NCBI RefSeq assembly: GCF_006636205.1
Contig: NZ_VIGB01000003.1
Location: forward strand, 1,550,001 to 1,614,000
DNA length: 64,000 nt
Direction of reading: 5' to 3'
DNA from: Kitasatospora acidiphila
Lineage (GTDB): Bacteria > Actinomycetota > Actinomycetes > Streptomycetales > Streptomycetaceae
Below the pieces are notes generated by a model. It saw only the letters and a program-made list of their open reading frames with translations, ran no database searches and was not told the DNA's origin. Below, in pieces: positions 16,807 to 25,762 of this stretch (positions are counted from its first letter, which is position 1; the number at the start of each line of letters is the position of its first letter). Made by a program: the position numbers and the translations under genes.

Positions 16807-17865
16807 TCAGCTCGACGTGCTGAACGCGGCCTGCAGGTGCGGGATGTAGTCGGCCAGGGCCGGCGCCCAGCAGCCGTAGTTGTGGCCACCGTCGCAACTC
16901 GGCGCCAGCGAGGAGCCGTTGCCGTAGTCGTCCATCCGGTTGGGGATGCCGAGCTGGTCCAGGCCGGCCTTCACGTTCTCGGTGGCGGTCTCCGTGAAGG
17001 AGTCGAGCGGCAGGGTGCTGCCCGTGTAGAGGGTGATGTCGGTGTTGGACAGCTTGGCCAGGTTCACCGGAGCCGCGGGGTTGACCTGGTTCCAGACGTG
17101 GTCCGCGTTGAACACCGGGTAGGGCGAGCCGAAGACGGCGTCGCTGTCGACCACGGGTCCGAAGCTCGCGCACTGGAGGGAACTGACGGCGCACAGCCCG
17201 CCCGGGAGGTTGAGCTCCGTGGCCAGCACGGCCCCGCGCATCGCCGGCATGCCGAAGTCGATGGCGCCGGACAGCGCAGCGGTGTGGCCGAACAGGTCGG
17301 GGCGGTCCTCGGCGTAGTGCAGCGCGCCGTAGCCACCCATCGACAGACCGAGCACGGCCCGGTGCGAACGGTCGGTGAGGGTGCGCAGGTTGGCGTCGAT
17401 GAACGGCACCACCTGGTCGAGGTGGAAGATCTCCCAATTGGCCGTGCCCACAGCCGTGTTCTGCATGACCCAGTTCGAGTACCAGCCCTTCAGGCCGCCG
17501 TCCGGCACCACGGTGATCATCGAGTCCGAGTGCAGGGCGGGAGCGGCCGCCGCGTCGTCCACGTTGCCGGCGGCGCCGTGCAGGAAGTACGCCACCGGCC
17601 AGCGCTTGGTCGGGTCGGCCGCGTAGTCCTTGGGCAGGAAGATCCGGATCTGGTGCATGCCGGAGAGCTGCGGGGTGGTCACCGTGATGGTGAAGTCGGT
17701 GCTGGAGTGCACCACGGGGACGCCGGCCTGGCTGAGCCCGAAGCCGTCGCTGAGGGTCGGCGGGGCGGTGTCCGCGTGGGCGGCGGGGACGGCGGTGAGC
17801 AGGGCGGCCGCGGTCAGCGCGGCGGCGGCCAGCGCCGTCCGAGCGTGCATGCGCAGGGACGTCAT
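16807..17865 (-). CDS. Secreted esterase (esterase D/antigen 85-like alpha/beta hydrolase)
   Basis: The 352-residue protein begins with a signal peptide (MTSLRMHARTALAAA..., cleavage expected after AHA near 31). The mature part has the esterase/antigen 85 layout: FLHGAAGN near 95, the nucleophile elbow GLSMGGYGALHYA near 174 and a late His in CDGGHNYGCW near 328. Four to six Cys residues fit an extracellular protein. GAGGA precedes the ATG by 8 bases. It may act on cell-envelope or environmental esters; substrate unknown. Confidence 0.87.
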   Translation of the reverse strand: MTSLRMHARTALAAAALTAAALLTAVPAAHADTAPPTLSDGFGLSQAGVPVVHSSTDFTITVTTPQLSGMHQIRIFLPKDYAADPTKRWPVAYFLHGAAGNVDDAAAAPALHSDSMITVVPDGGLKGWYSNWVMQNTAVGTANWEIFHLDQVVPFIDANLRTLTDRSHRAVLGLSMGGYGALHYAEDRPDLFGHTAALSGAIDFGMPAMRGAVLATELNLPGGLCAVSSLQCASFGPVVDSDAVFGSPYPVFNADHVWNQVNPAAPVNLAKLSNTDITLYTGSTLPLDSFTETATENVKAGLDQLGIPNRMDDYGNGSSLAPSCDGGHNYGCWAPALADYIPHLQAAFSTSS

Positions 17866-17950
17866 CAGCGGGTCCTCATCGAAGAGTTGGTGGGAGCGGT
17901 GAGCGGTCAGAGCGCGCAGAAGGCGTTGTTCATGCCGGTGCCGGTGTCGT

Positions 17951-19051
17951 TCAGCCCTGGGTGTTGAGCGTCAGGTGGTACTCGTCGTTGGCCTCGATCA
18001 CCTGCTTGCTGCCGTCGTCGTTGCTGAGCCACTGGCTGAAGTAGCCGAGCACGGCGCCGTTGTGGAACCAGACCGTCTGCCCGCAGGGCAGCTTCTGCTG
18101 CATGATGCCCAGGCCGTAGCCGACGTTGGGGATCCCGGTGGGCACGGTGGTCTTGAGCTCGGCCTCCTGCGCGGGCGGCAGCAGTTTGCCGCCGATCAGT
18201 GCCCGGGTGAAGGTGGCCAGGTCGTCCAGGGTCGACACCATCGCTCCGGCGGTGCCGAAGGCCTGGACGTTGGAGACCGTGACGTCCCGGAGCACCAGAC
18301 TGGTCCAGTACTCGTAGCCTCGCAGGTAGTTGCCGTGCAGGGTCGGGTCCAAGGTGGGGAAGCTGGTGTTCGTCAGGCCGAGCGGCGTGATGATCCGGTT
18401 CTGGACCTCGGTGGCCGCGTCGTTGCCGGTGACGGCCTGGATCACCATGCCGGCCAGCACGAAGTTGGTGTTGGAGTAGGCCCACGTCTGACCGGGCGCC
18501 GAGGTGGGCTGCTGCTGCGCAAGCGCCATGTCGACCAGGGTCTGCGGCGCCCACACGCGGTTGGGCTCCAGGTTGGAGCCGTAGGAGGCGGTGAACACCA
18601 GGTTGTGCTCGTAGTCCGGCAGGCCGGAGGTGTGGTTGAGCAGTTCCCGGATGGTGATCGTGGTGCCGGTGTAGCCGTTGGCGTTGACCGCGTTCGGCAG
18701 CCACTTCGCCACGGTGTCGTCCAGCGAGAGCTTGCCCTCCGCCTCCAGCTGGAGCAGCACGGTGGCGATGAAGGCCTTGGTGTTGCTGCCGATCCGGAAC
18801 TGCGCCTTGGGGTCGGCTGGTGCGTTGGTGGACCGGTCGCCGGTGCCGTCCGAGATGTACTGGGTGCTGTCCCCGGAGCGGACCAGGCCGACGATGCCCG
18901 GGTACCCGTCGGCTATCCCCTTCTGGGCGCCGGCCTGCAACGCGCTCGCCGCACTCGGCACATCGGCACTGGCCGGCCCGGCACCGGCCAGCACGGCGAG
19001 CGTCAGCACCGCGCCGACGGCGGTCAGGCGTGCGGACTTGATGGACTTCAT
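17951..19051 (-). CDS. Secreted serine hydrolase (beta-lactamase class C / D-alanyl-D-alanine carboxypeptidase type)
   Basis: The 366-residue protein has a signal peptide (ending PASA near 29) and the three S12 motifs: SNTK near 88 (catalytic Ser and Lys), YSN near 192 and HNG in WFHNGAVLGY near 328. Such enzymes act on peptidoglycan stem peptides or small esters. GAGGAGGG lies 4 bases before the ATG. A 24-base site with a palindromic core, matching one next to the NACHT gene, lies about 120 bases upstream, so the two may share a regulator. Confidence 0.9.
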   Translation of the reverse strand: MKSIKSARLTAVGAVLTLAVLAGAGPASADVPSAASALQAGAQKGIADGYPGIVGLVRSGDSTQYISDGTGDRSTNAPADPKAQFRIGSNTKAFIATVLLQLEAEGKLSLDDTVAKWLPNAVNANGYTGTTITIRELLNHTSGLPDYEHNLVFTASYGSNLEPNRVWAPQTLVDMALAQQQPTSAPGQTWAYSNTNFVLAGMVIQAVTGNDAATEVQNRIITPLGLTNTSFPTLDPTLHGNYLRGYEYWTSLVLRDVTVSNVQAFGTAGAMVSTLDDLATFTRALIGGKLLPPAQEAELKTTVPTGIPNVGYGLGIMQQKLPCGQTVWFHNGAVLGYFSQWLSNDDGSKQVIEANDEYHLTLNTQG

Positions 19052-19167
19052 GGAACCCTCCTCGTCGCTGGTGATCGGTTGACGTCGCGTCAGTGAGCCC
19101 TGGCGTCAGCCGACCCCGATTCGCCTCCGAGCCTCGGTCAACGGCCGCTTGACGTACAGGCCAGATC

Positions 19168-19191
19168 GGGGGCCATATATGGCCGGTCGTC
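19168..19191. promoter_or_regulatory. Palindromic site upstream of the serine hydrolase gene
   Basis: The core GGCCATATATGGCC (19171-19184) is a perfect 14-base palindrome in a very GC-rich background. The 24-base segment matches 21 of 24 bases of the segment at 21751-21774 in inverted orientation. It could be an operator or the end of a former mobile unit. Confidence 0.6.
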
Positions 19192-19265
19192 ACCGTGTCC
19201 TGCCTGCGGCCCGCTGACCTGCGCTCAACCATCAGGCGGGGCGCTCAGGCCGCCGGCTCGCACCG

Positions 19266-21704
19266 CTACGGCCGGTCGGCGGGCGCCGTGCCGGCCAGTG
19301 AGCGGCTGGCGAGATGGTGCTGCAGCCGGATGTGCCGGAACTGGTAGACCGCGCCGGTCTGGCGCAGCACCCCGCGCTGGTAGGCGTCGTCCAGGAAGGC
19401 CACGGTGTCCCAGGGCAGGTGGCCGGTCAGCGGCAGCCAGATCCGGGACAACAGCACCCACTGCCCCCAGGCGGTGAAGCCCAGCACGTAGGAGACCCCG
19501 CCGCCCAACCCGCCGACCGCACCGATGAACAGCCCGTCTCGCAGCCCCCAGTTCAGCGGCCCGAAGGTGCCCTGAAAGACCGACATCACCAGCCGGCCCC
19601 CGACGCCGATGGCCAGGGTGAGCATCGGCACCAGCACCAGGAGCTGCCGGCTCACCGTCGCGCGGTTGGCGGCCAGCAAGCTGGTCGGGGTGGCCGCGGA
19701 GGTGATGTCGACCGGCGCCTCCAGCGCTGCCGTCATCCCGAAGACCAGCCCGCCGGCGAAGCCGAAGATCAGACCGAAGAGCAGCATGTTGATCAGCGCG
19801 GCGTCGATCACGCCGGGTCTGCTGAGCGGCACGCCGAAGTAGAGCGTCCGTTCCAGGGTCACGGCGCAGGAGTAGCCGATGCCCAGGACGAAGCCGCCGA
19901 GCAGTCCGTCCACAAAGCGGAACATGGCCGTCCGGATCGGGCGGTCGATGATGCCGCGCGTCAGGGGCAGCCTCAGCCGCACCCGGCTCGGTTCGAACAC
20001 CGCGCCGCCGCGGTACACGATGGTCACCGCGTACACACCGCCGAAGACCACGCCGACGACCGGTCCGATCAGGCTGCCAGCCAGGAAGAAGTCGCCGATC
20101 CCGATCCCGCCGCCGCTCGCGAACGGGCTGAGCACCACATCGGCGAGCGTGATGCACAGCGTGGTGGCCAGCACGACGGCGAGGATCCGGCTGGAGTACC
20201 GCAGCGAGTCGCCCAGTTGCCACCAGGCCAGGTCCTGCCGGTCGCGGTCGAAGCGCACCAGGTGGTGGGCCAGGTAGCCGAGCCAGCGCTGGGCGCTCTC
20301 CGGGTCCCAGCCCCGGCTGCGGCGCCCCGAACCGTCCGGGTTCGGCCGACGGGTCCGGCGCCGGTAGACGGCCGGCACGAAACCCGCCAGCAGGTGCTCC
20401 TCCAGGGACGTCGTGGTCGGAAACCGCGTCGCGCGCAGCAGTTCCGCCGGGTCCCGGTCGGGATCGTCGCTGTACATGGTGCGGGCCAGGTTGACCATCA
20501 GCGGGGTGGTCAGCACCTCGGCGAGCCGCGCGCTCGCCGGGGACCGGTCGGCGCGCAGCTCGTCGATGACGGCCTGCCACCTCGTGTCCGCCGCCGGGCC
20601 GCCGTCGCCGTCGGCAACCGTCCGGTCCGTGCGGGGCAGGTAGTCCGCCAGGTCGTCGACCGTGAGGTCGGCCAGCTCGATGCCGGCCGCCCACACCAGC
20701 GGTGCGCGGGCTGCCCGGACGGCCTCGGCGAACTCGCCCCGGCGGCTGGTGAGGACCAGCGGGTGCTGGGTCTCGTTCAGCGCCTCCAGGGCTTCCTGGC
20801 GAAGGCCGGCGGCCATCTCGTCGAACCCGTCGAGGACCGGGAGGATGAGGTCGGCGTCGACCAGCGCGGCGGCCAGTGTCGACCCGCCCGGGCTCCTGCG
20901 GCCCAGATGCGGGTGGTCGCGCAGCAGTCGGTCGACCAGCCAGTCGCGCAGCTCGATGGCGGTCGGGTCCCAGGCGCCCAGGCTGAGGACGATCGGCACC
21001 CGGCCGGGCGCGGGGGCCTGGTCGAGGTAGTCGAGGACGAACCTGATGGTGAGGATCGACTTTCCGGAGCCGGCCCGGCCGAGCACCACCAGACGGGCCG
21101 AGTCGATCTGCCGGTAGGCCTCGGTCACCCGGTGGAGGTCACCGCTCAGCTCCCGCCCCCGCGCCACCGCGCCCGGACCGAGGCGCTGGATGTTCTCCTC
21201 ACGGTCCGTCAGCGGTGCGGGCGCGGGGTGCCAGCGGACCGGCAGCGGGAACGGGTCGTGGACCCGGCGCTGCGCCTCCTCCCGCTGCCAGCGCCGCCTG
21301 ATCTCCCTCGCCAACTCCTGCACGGCGTCGGCAAGCCCCTCGGGCACGGGCGGCGGCGTGGGCCACGGGGGTGGGGGCGGCGGCTCCTCTGGCTCCTCGG
21401 GCGGCGCGCTGGGCCCGGAACGCGGCGTGCTGGGCTCCGAATTCGGCGCGCTGGGCCCTGAATGCGGAGGATCGGGCTCCGGAGAGCCCGTGAGCGTGGC
21501 GATCAGCCGCCGGCGCTGCTCCTGGGTGACCTTGAGCGCATCCGCCAACCGGTTCACCGTCGCCAGCCGGTGGTCGCCCGCCTTGCCGCTCTCCAACCGG
21601 CGGATGGTGCGCACGCCCAGCTGGGACTCCTCCGCCAGCTGATCCTGCGTGAGCCCCGCCTGCTTGCGGAACTCGCGTAGCAGCGCGCCGAGCTGATCGG
21701 CCAA
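19266..21704 (-). CDS. Helix-turn-helix NACHT NTPase with membrane domain
   Basis: This 812-residue STAND-type protein has four parts: an XRE/Cro-like helix-turn-helix at about 5-65 (GLTQDQLAEESQLGVRTIRR), a Pro/Ser-rich linker (73-121), a NACHT NTPase (Walker A GRAGSGKS at 209-216; Walker B LILPVLDGFDE at 286-296; sensor-like LVLTSRRGEFAE), and a C-terminal region of about seven hydrophobic segments (roughly 515-740). NACHT STAND proteins are signal-activated switches, several of them antiphage sensors; this fused form is widespread in Streptomyces with unknown role. TTG 21704 is chosen because GGAGGGGGAG precedes it; a TTG at 21731 has no such site. Confidence 0.85.
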   Translation of the reverse strand: MADQLGALLREFRKQAGLTQDQLAEESQLGVRTIRRLESGKAGDHRLATVNRLADALKVTQEQRRRLIATLTGSPEPDPPHSGPSAPNSEPSTPRSGPSAPPEEPEEPPPPPPWPTPPPVPEGLADAVQELAREIRRRWQREEAQRRVHDPFPLPVRWHPAPAPLTDREENIQRLGPGAVARGRELSGDLHRVTEAYRQIDSARLVVLGRAGSGKSILTIRFVLDYLDQAPAPGRVPIVLSLGAWDPTAIELRDWLVDRLLRDHPHLGRRSPGGSTLAAALVDADLILPVLDGFDEMAAGLRQEALEALNETQHPLVLTSRRGEFAEAVRAARAPLVWAAGIELADLTVDDLADYLPRTDRTVADGDGGPAADTRWQAVIDELRADRSPASARLAEVLTTPLMVNLARTMYSDDPDRDPAELLRATRFPTTTSLEEHLLAGFVPAVYRRRTRRPNPDGSGRRSRGWDPESAQRWLGYLAHHLVRFDRDRQDLAWWQLGDSLRYSSRILAVVLATTLCITLADVVLSPFASGGGIGIGDFFLAGSLIGPVVGVVFGGVYAVTIVYRGGAVFEPSRVRLRLPLTRGIIDRPIRTAMFRFVDGLLGGFVLGIGYSCAVTLERTLYFGVPLSRPGVIDAALINMLLFGLIFGFAGGLVFGMTAALEAPVDITSAATPTSLLAANRATVSRQLLVLVPMLTLAIGVGGRLVMSVFQGTFGPLNWGLRDGLFIGAVGGLGGGVSYVLGFTAWGQWVLLSRIWLPLTGHLPWDTVAFLDDAYQRGVLRQTGAVYQFRHIRLQHHLASRSLAGTAPADRP

Positions 21705-21750
21705 CTGGGCTCCCCCTCCTCGCCTCGGCAAGCGCCGGTGAGCCTACCCT

Positions 21751-21774
21751 GACGGCCGGTCATATATGGCCTCC
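21751..21774. promoter_or_regulatory. Palindromic site between the HTH-NACHT gene and the divergent membrane protein gene
   Basis: The core GGTCATATATGGCC (21758-21771) differs by one base from the perfect palindrome at 19171-19184, and flanking bases also match (21 of 24). It lies 47 bases before the NACHT start and 79 bases before the divergent gene, a good position for an operator, perhaps for the NACHT protein's own helix-turn-helix. Confidence 0.6.
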
Positions 21775-21852
21775 TCCATGGCCTGTACCCCGACCTGCAC
21801 AAAAACCCACGATTGACGGTGTGGCGACCGGAAGCGGAGGGAGTGGGTTCGG

Positions 21853-22446
21853 ATGGCACGCACCGGACCAGGCGCAGTGGGACCGGCGGCCGTGGGGCCG
21901 CCCTCGCAGACCGTTCCCAGCGCGGTCGACCAGCTGGCCCGAGCACACCGCCTCGGCGAACTCACCGACGTGCGGCGCGGGGTCTCACCGCTGCGCGTGG
22001 TCGCCGTGGGCTGGGGCAGCGCGGTCGTCGCCCTGCTGCTGACCGTGCTGATGGGCCACGAGGCGGCCGGTACCACGGCGTTCACCCCCGCCGGCTCGGC
22101 GCTGCACGCCCTGAGCATCGCCTTCCTGTTCATCTTCGCCGCCGGAACGGCCTACGGGCTGCGCGGCCTGCTGGCCGGATCCCGGGCGCTCTACCTGTAC
22201 GACGGCGGGCTCGTGCACGCCGACCGGTCCGGCGCCCGAGCCGTCCCCTGGTCCGAGATCGCCGGCCTCAGGGGCATCCACCAGCAGCCGGCCGGCCAGG
22301 GCGCCACCGGCCGCCTGCTCGGCTACCGGCTGCTGACCCGCTCCGGCACCTCGTTCGTCATCCCCCGGATCCCGGCGGACGGCCACGACCCGTTCACCGA
22401 CCGGATCGTCGACGCCGCGCGCCGGCACCACCGCCCGATCATCTGA
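21853..22446 (+). CDS. Two-pass membrane protein of unknown function
   Basis: The 197-residue protein has two hydrophobic segments (near 50-68 and 85-105), then a soluble domain with YLYDGGLVHAD and AVPWSEIAGLRGI. The latter pattern, a residue-rich strand pair followed by PWSEI, recalls PH-like DUF6585-type proteins of Streptomyces, but I cannot confirm this. A GGAGGGAG lies about 9 bases before the ATG. It is divergent from the HTH-NACHT gene and shares the palindromic site with it. Confidence 0.75.
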   Translation: MARTGPGAVGPAAVGPPSQTVPSAVDQLARAHRLGELTDVRRGVSPLRVVAVGWGSAVVALLLTVLMGHEAAGTTAFTPAGSALHALSIAFLFIFAAGTAYGLRGLLAGSRALYLYDGGLVHADRSGARAVPWSEIAGLRGIHQQPAGQGATGRLLGYRLLTRSGTSFVIPRIPADGHDPFTDRIVDAARRHHRPII

Positions 22447-22503
22447 CCGAGCCACCCGAACCAGGCGTGATCACGGCCGGGGCCAAGGGCCCGCCGCGGC
22501 CCG

Positions 22504-23283
22504 TCAGACCGCCATCGCCAGCATCAGCGGCGCCGCCCGCTCGGCCAGCAACTCGGCGGCGGCGCGCAGCCGGTGCGCGCTGCTGACCGGCAGCGACATC
22601 GCCAGGCAGCCCACCGTGCTGCCGGCCGTGACCGGCACGGCGGCGCAGACCGTGCCGAGCGCGTACTCCTGGAGGTCGAGCATCGGGGTGCCGCCCGACT
22701 GGCGCTCCAGGCGGTGCAGCAGCTGCTCGCTGTCCGTGATGGTGCGTGAGGTGAGGCGGGCGATCGGGTGCCGGGACAGGTGGTCCAGGCGGCCGTCGTG
22801 GTCGAGCTGGCTGAGCAGGCACTTGCCGATCGCACTGGCGTGCGCGGTGGCCTTGAAGTCCACCCACTCGTGCACGGCGGGCGCGTGCTCGCCCTCGGCC
22901 ACTGCTTCGACCCGCAGTTCGCCGTCGTGGTACCGGCTGAAGTAGACGGCGGCGCCGAGCTCGTCACGCAGTTCGGTGAGCTTGTGCTGGAGGCGGATCC
23001 GGACCAGCTGCTCGCGGTTGCTCTGGCCGAGCATGGCGAAGGTGCCGCCGAGCAGCCAGGCGCCGTCCACCGACTGCAGATAGCCCTCCGCGCTGAGCAG
23101 GTTGACCAGCTCGCGCACGGCGGGCTCGCTCATCGCCGTCTCGCGTGCCAGGTCGCGCAGGGTGGCGCCGTAGGGGTGTCGGTCGACGGCCTCCAGCAGC
23201 CGCAGGGCACCGCGAACCGCGCCCTGTGGTCCCGCCGCCCCCTGGTCCAGCGCGATCTGACCACTCTGGCCGTTTACCGGCAT
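22504..23283 (-). CDS. IclR-family transcriptional regulator
   Basis: The 259-residue protein has an N-terminal winged helix (ALRLLEAVDRHPYGATLRDL, then ETAMSEPAVRELVNLLSAEG, residues 25-70) and a C-terminal IclR effector domain (FKATAHASAIGKCLLSQL and YALGTVCAAVPVTAGSTVG). Effectors of this family are usually small acids. ATG 23283 is chosen because AAGGAG precedes it by 6 bases. It is divergent, across 652 bases, from the DUF4331 cluster; it converges on the membrane protein gene at 21853. It is distinct from the AllR-like IclR at 45782. Confidence 0.9.
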   Translation of the reverse strand: MPVNGQSGQIALDQGAAGPQGAVRGALRLLEAVDRHPYGATLRDLARETAMSEPAVRELVNLLSAEGYLQSVDGAWLLGGTFAMLGQSNREQLVRIRLQHKLTELRDELGAAVYFSRYHDGELRVEAVAEGEHAPAVHEWVDFKATAHASAIGKCLLSQLDHDGRLDHLSRHPIARLTSRTITDSEQLLHRLERQSGGTPMLDLQEYALGTVCAAVPVTAGSTVGCLAMSLPVSSAHRLRAAAELLAERAAPLMLAMAV

Positions 23284-23935
23284 GGTCCGCTCCTTCCGCC
23301 GCACTCGACAGCCCCGTCGGCTACCGTCGGCTGCAACCGGCGGGGGCCAACCTCCAGCCTATCTTCCGACGGGCTGTCAGGTTCGTCGGACGGGACGAAT
23401 TCCCGCAGGTGACGGGTATTGGCCGAATGGCATATGCCAGTCGGGCAAGGGGTCTGGCACCCTTGACAGGTAGGCCGGTGCCCGCTCCCGGCTGCCACCA
23501 CCAGGGTGCGGGAGCCCCTGGAAGTCGGTCCGGCGAACGAGAATGCACCCGTGGGGATACTGACGGAACGTCAGCCCGTGCGGAGGCGGATCCCTGCTCG
23601 GACCAGGCCATCGCAAAGCCACCGCCATTTATGCCGGTGCCTGGAATCCGCCGCGGATTTCCGGGGGCCCGGCCTATTCCATACGTCCATTCGGCCCGCC
23701 AAGCGGTGGACGGCAAAAGACGGTCAAGCGTGTCGTCTTGACCACCGGGAGCTCGCGCCGATTCACTTTCGCCTGACCGCTGAGCGGTCTATTCGTGAAT
23801 CCACCGGCGGCTGTCTTGCTGCGATCGGCCGTGTCGCACCGCACCAGCGAATCGCGGGGCACAGTCATTCGTGCACGGTGAAACGCGGTTCTCCATTCGG
23901 CGCGTCGGCCGTCCCACCGAACGAAGGGGCAGTGC
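23284..23935. other. 652-base intergenic region between IclR and the DUF4331 cluster
   Basis: I see no convincing gene. Two inverted repeats stand out: GGAATCCG (23643-23650) with CGGATTTCC (23654-23662), and GGTCAAG (23722-23728) with CTTGACC (23737-23743). The length suggests a large regulatory region or an unrecognised small RNA. Confidence 0.5.
23722..23743. promoter_or_regulatory. Inverted repeat upstream of the Tat-secreted protein gene
   Basis: Seven-base perfect arms GGTCAAG and CTTGACC are separated by eight bases. An overlapping alternative pairing, AAGACG with CGTCTT, uses nearly the same bases. A regulator site or a short hairpin are both possible. Confidence 0.35.
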
Positions 23936-24253
23936 ATGCCTGTCGAGAACTCCGCCGCGGACACACCACCCGAGGGCGTCTCGCGTCGCCGCCTGATGAG
24001 CCAGGCCGCCGCGGTCGGTGCCGCCGGACTGGCGGTCAACCTGCTCGCCGGAACCACGGCCGCCAGTGCCGCGCCGGCCGATGATCGCGCCGTGGGCGCC
24101 GGTGCGCCGCACGCGCCCGCCGACCACGACGAACCCGTGATCGTGCACGTACGCGACGTCCGGACCGGCCACCTCGACCTGTTCAGCGGCCACCGGCACC
24201 ACCGCGTCCAGGACCCGGAGTTGGCCGCCGCCCTGATCCGCGCCCTGGGCTGA
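23936..24253 (+). CDS. Small Tat-secreted protein (105 aa) of the DUF4331 cluster
   Basis: The twin-arginine signal is clear: SRRRLMSQAAAVGAAGLAVN near residues 16-35, ending in AASAAPA near 46. The mature part of about 60 residues is His-rich and holds VIVHVRDVRTGHLDLFSG and DPELAAALIRAL. AAGGGG lies 6 bases upstream of the ATG. I do not recognise a characterised family. Tat export implies folding, perhaps with a cofactor, before secretion. It leads a three-gene set with the DUF4331 protein. Confidence 0.8.
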   Translation: MPVENSAADTPPEGVSRRRLMSQAAAVGAAGLAVNLLAGTTAASAAPADDRAVGAGAPHAPADHDEPVIVHVRDVRTGHLDLFSGHRHHRVQDPELAAALIRALG

Positions 24254-24358
24254 ACCAGCCACCAGCACCGGCCGGCCCCGGCGGCAGCGCCCGTCGGGGC
24301 CGACCGGCCCGCCAACCTGCCAGAAGCCACCACCCACCACCCACCGAGCGAGGCTCCT

Positions 24359-25732
24359 GTGTCGTCCCACCGCGAAGCCCCCGAGATCTCCAAGGACCCG
24401 GTCGCCGACAGCACCGACGTCTACGCCTTCGTCAGCCCCGACGACTGCGACACCGTCACCCTGATCGCCAACTACATCCCGCTGCAGGGCCCGGCCGGCG
24501 GCCCGAACTTCTACGAGTTCGGCGAGGACGTCCTCTACGCGATCCACATCGACAACGACAACGACGGCCGCCCCGACATCAGCTACGAGTTCCGGTTCCG
24601 CGTCGAGGTCCGCAATCCCGACTCCTTCCTGTACAACACCGGGCCGATCGACTCGCTCGACTCCCCGAACTGGAACCGCCGCCAGACCTACAGCGTCACC
24701 CGGGTCGAGGGCGAACGCCGCCGGGTCATCGCCGAAGACCTCAGCTGCCCGCCGTGCAACATCGGACCGCTCTCCACCCCCGACTACACGACCCTGGCGA
24801 ACGAGGCGGTGCACCGGCTGGCGGACGGCGCCAAGGTGTTCGCCGGGCAGCGCGCCGAAGGCTTCTACGTCGATCTCGGCTCCATCTTCGACCTGCTCAC
24901 CCTGCGCCCGTTCCAGCAGCTGCACCTGATGCCGGCCTTCACCGAGCCCGCCCCCGGGGTGAACACCCCCAAGGCCCTCAACGTCCACAGCATCGCCCTG
25001 CAGGTGCCGATCACCGACCTGACCAAGGACCACCGCAAGCCCACCGGCGTCACGGACCCGCTCGCCACCATCGGGGTGTGGACCACCGCGTCCCGCCGCC
25101 GGGCCCGGATCATCGACCCCGACGGGCACAACACGGAGTCCGGTCCGTTCGTGCAGGTCTCCCGCCTCGGCAACCCCCTGGTCAACGAGGTCGTGATCCC
25201 GATGGGGAAGAAGGACCTGTGGAACTCCCAGCCGCCGGCCGACGACAAGAACTTCGCCCAGTACGTCGCAATGCCGGAGGTGGCCAAGCTGCTGCCCGTC
25301 GAGTACCCGGGCGTCTTCCCCAACCTGGCCGCCTACACCAAGCCGCGCGCCGACCTGCTGGCCATCCTGCTCACCGGCATCCCCACCGGGGTGGTGCCCG
25401 GCTTCCAGAACTTCACCGGCGACACCCAGGCCGACATGCTGCGGCTGAACGTGGCCGTGCCCCCGGCCACCAAGCCGAACATCCTGGGCCTGATCGCCGG
25501 TGACGCGGCCGGGTTCCCCAACGGCCGCCGCGTCTTCGACGACGTCGTCACCGTCGAGTTGCGCGCCATCGCCGGTGTCACCATCCCGCTGGTGGACAGC
25601 TCGTTCACCCCGGACGCGGCTGCCGGCGTGATCACCGACGGCCTGACCCCGGCCGACCTCAAGAACCCCTACCTCGACGTCTTCCCCTACCTCGGCGTCC
25701 CGTACGACGGCTACCACAACCCGTCCAACTGA
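24359..25732 (+). CDS. DUF4331 family protein
   Basis: The 457-residue protein matches DUF4331 along its length: start SSHREAPEISKDPVADSTDVYAF, then DDCDTVTLIANYIPLQGPAG near 30 and the ending NPYLDVFPYLGVPYDGYHNP. It has no signal peptide, although its partner at 23936 has one. Two close Cys in SCPPCN (near 130) could bind metal or form a disulfide. The biochemical function of DUF4331 is not established; a beta-rich fold is expected. GTG 24359 follows GAGG by 5 bases. Confidence 0.88.
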   Translation: MSSHREAPEISKDPVADSTDVYAFVSPDDCDTVTLIANYIPLQGPAGGPNFYEFGEDVLYAIHIDNDNDGRPDISYEFRFRVEVRNPDSFLYNTGPIDSLDSPNWNRRQTYSVTRVEGERRRVIAEDLSCPPCNIGPLSTPDYTTLANEAVHRLADGAKVFAGQRAEGFYVDLGSIFDLLTLRPFQQLHLMPAFTEPAPGVNTPKALNVHSIALQVPITDLTKDHRKPTGVTDPLATIGVWTTASRRRARIIDPDGHNTESGPFVQVSRLGNPLVNEVVIPMGKKDLWNSQPPADDKNFAQYVAMPEVAKLLPVEYPGVFPNLAAYTKPRADLLAILLTGIPTGVVPGFQNFTGDTQADMLRLNVAVPPATKPNILGLIAGDAAGFPNGRRVFDDVVTVELRAIAGVTIPLVDSSFTPDAAAGVITDGLTPADLKNPYLDVFPYLGVPYDGYHNPSN

Positions 25733-25762
25733 GCCGCCTCCCACCAGCGAAAGCAGCACGCC

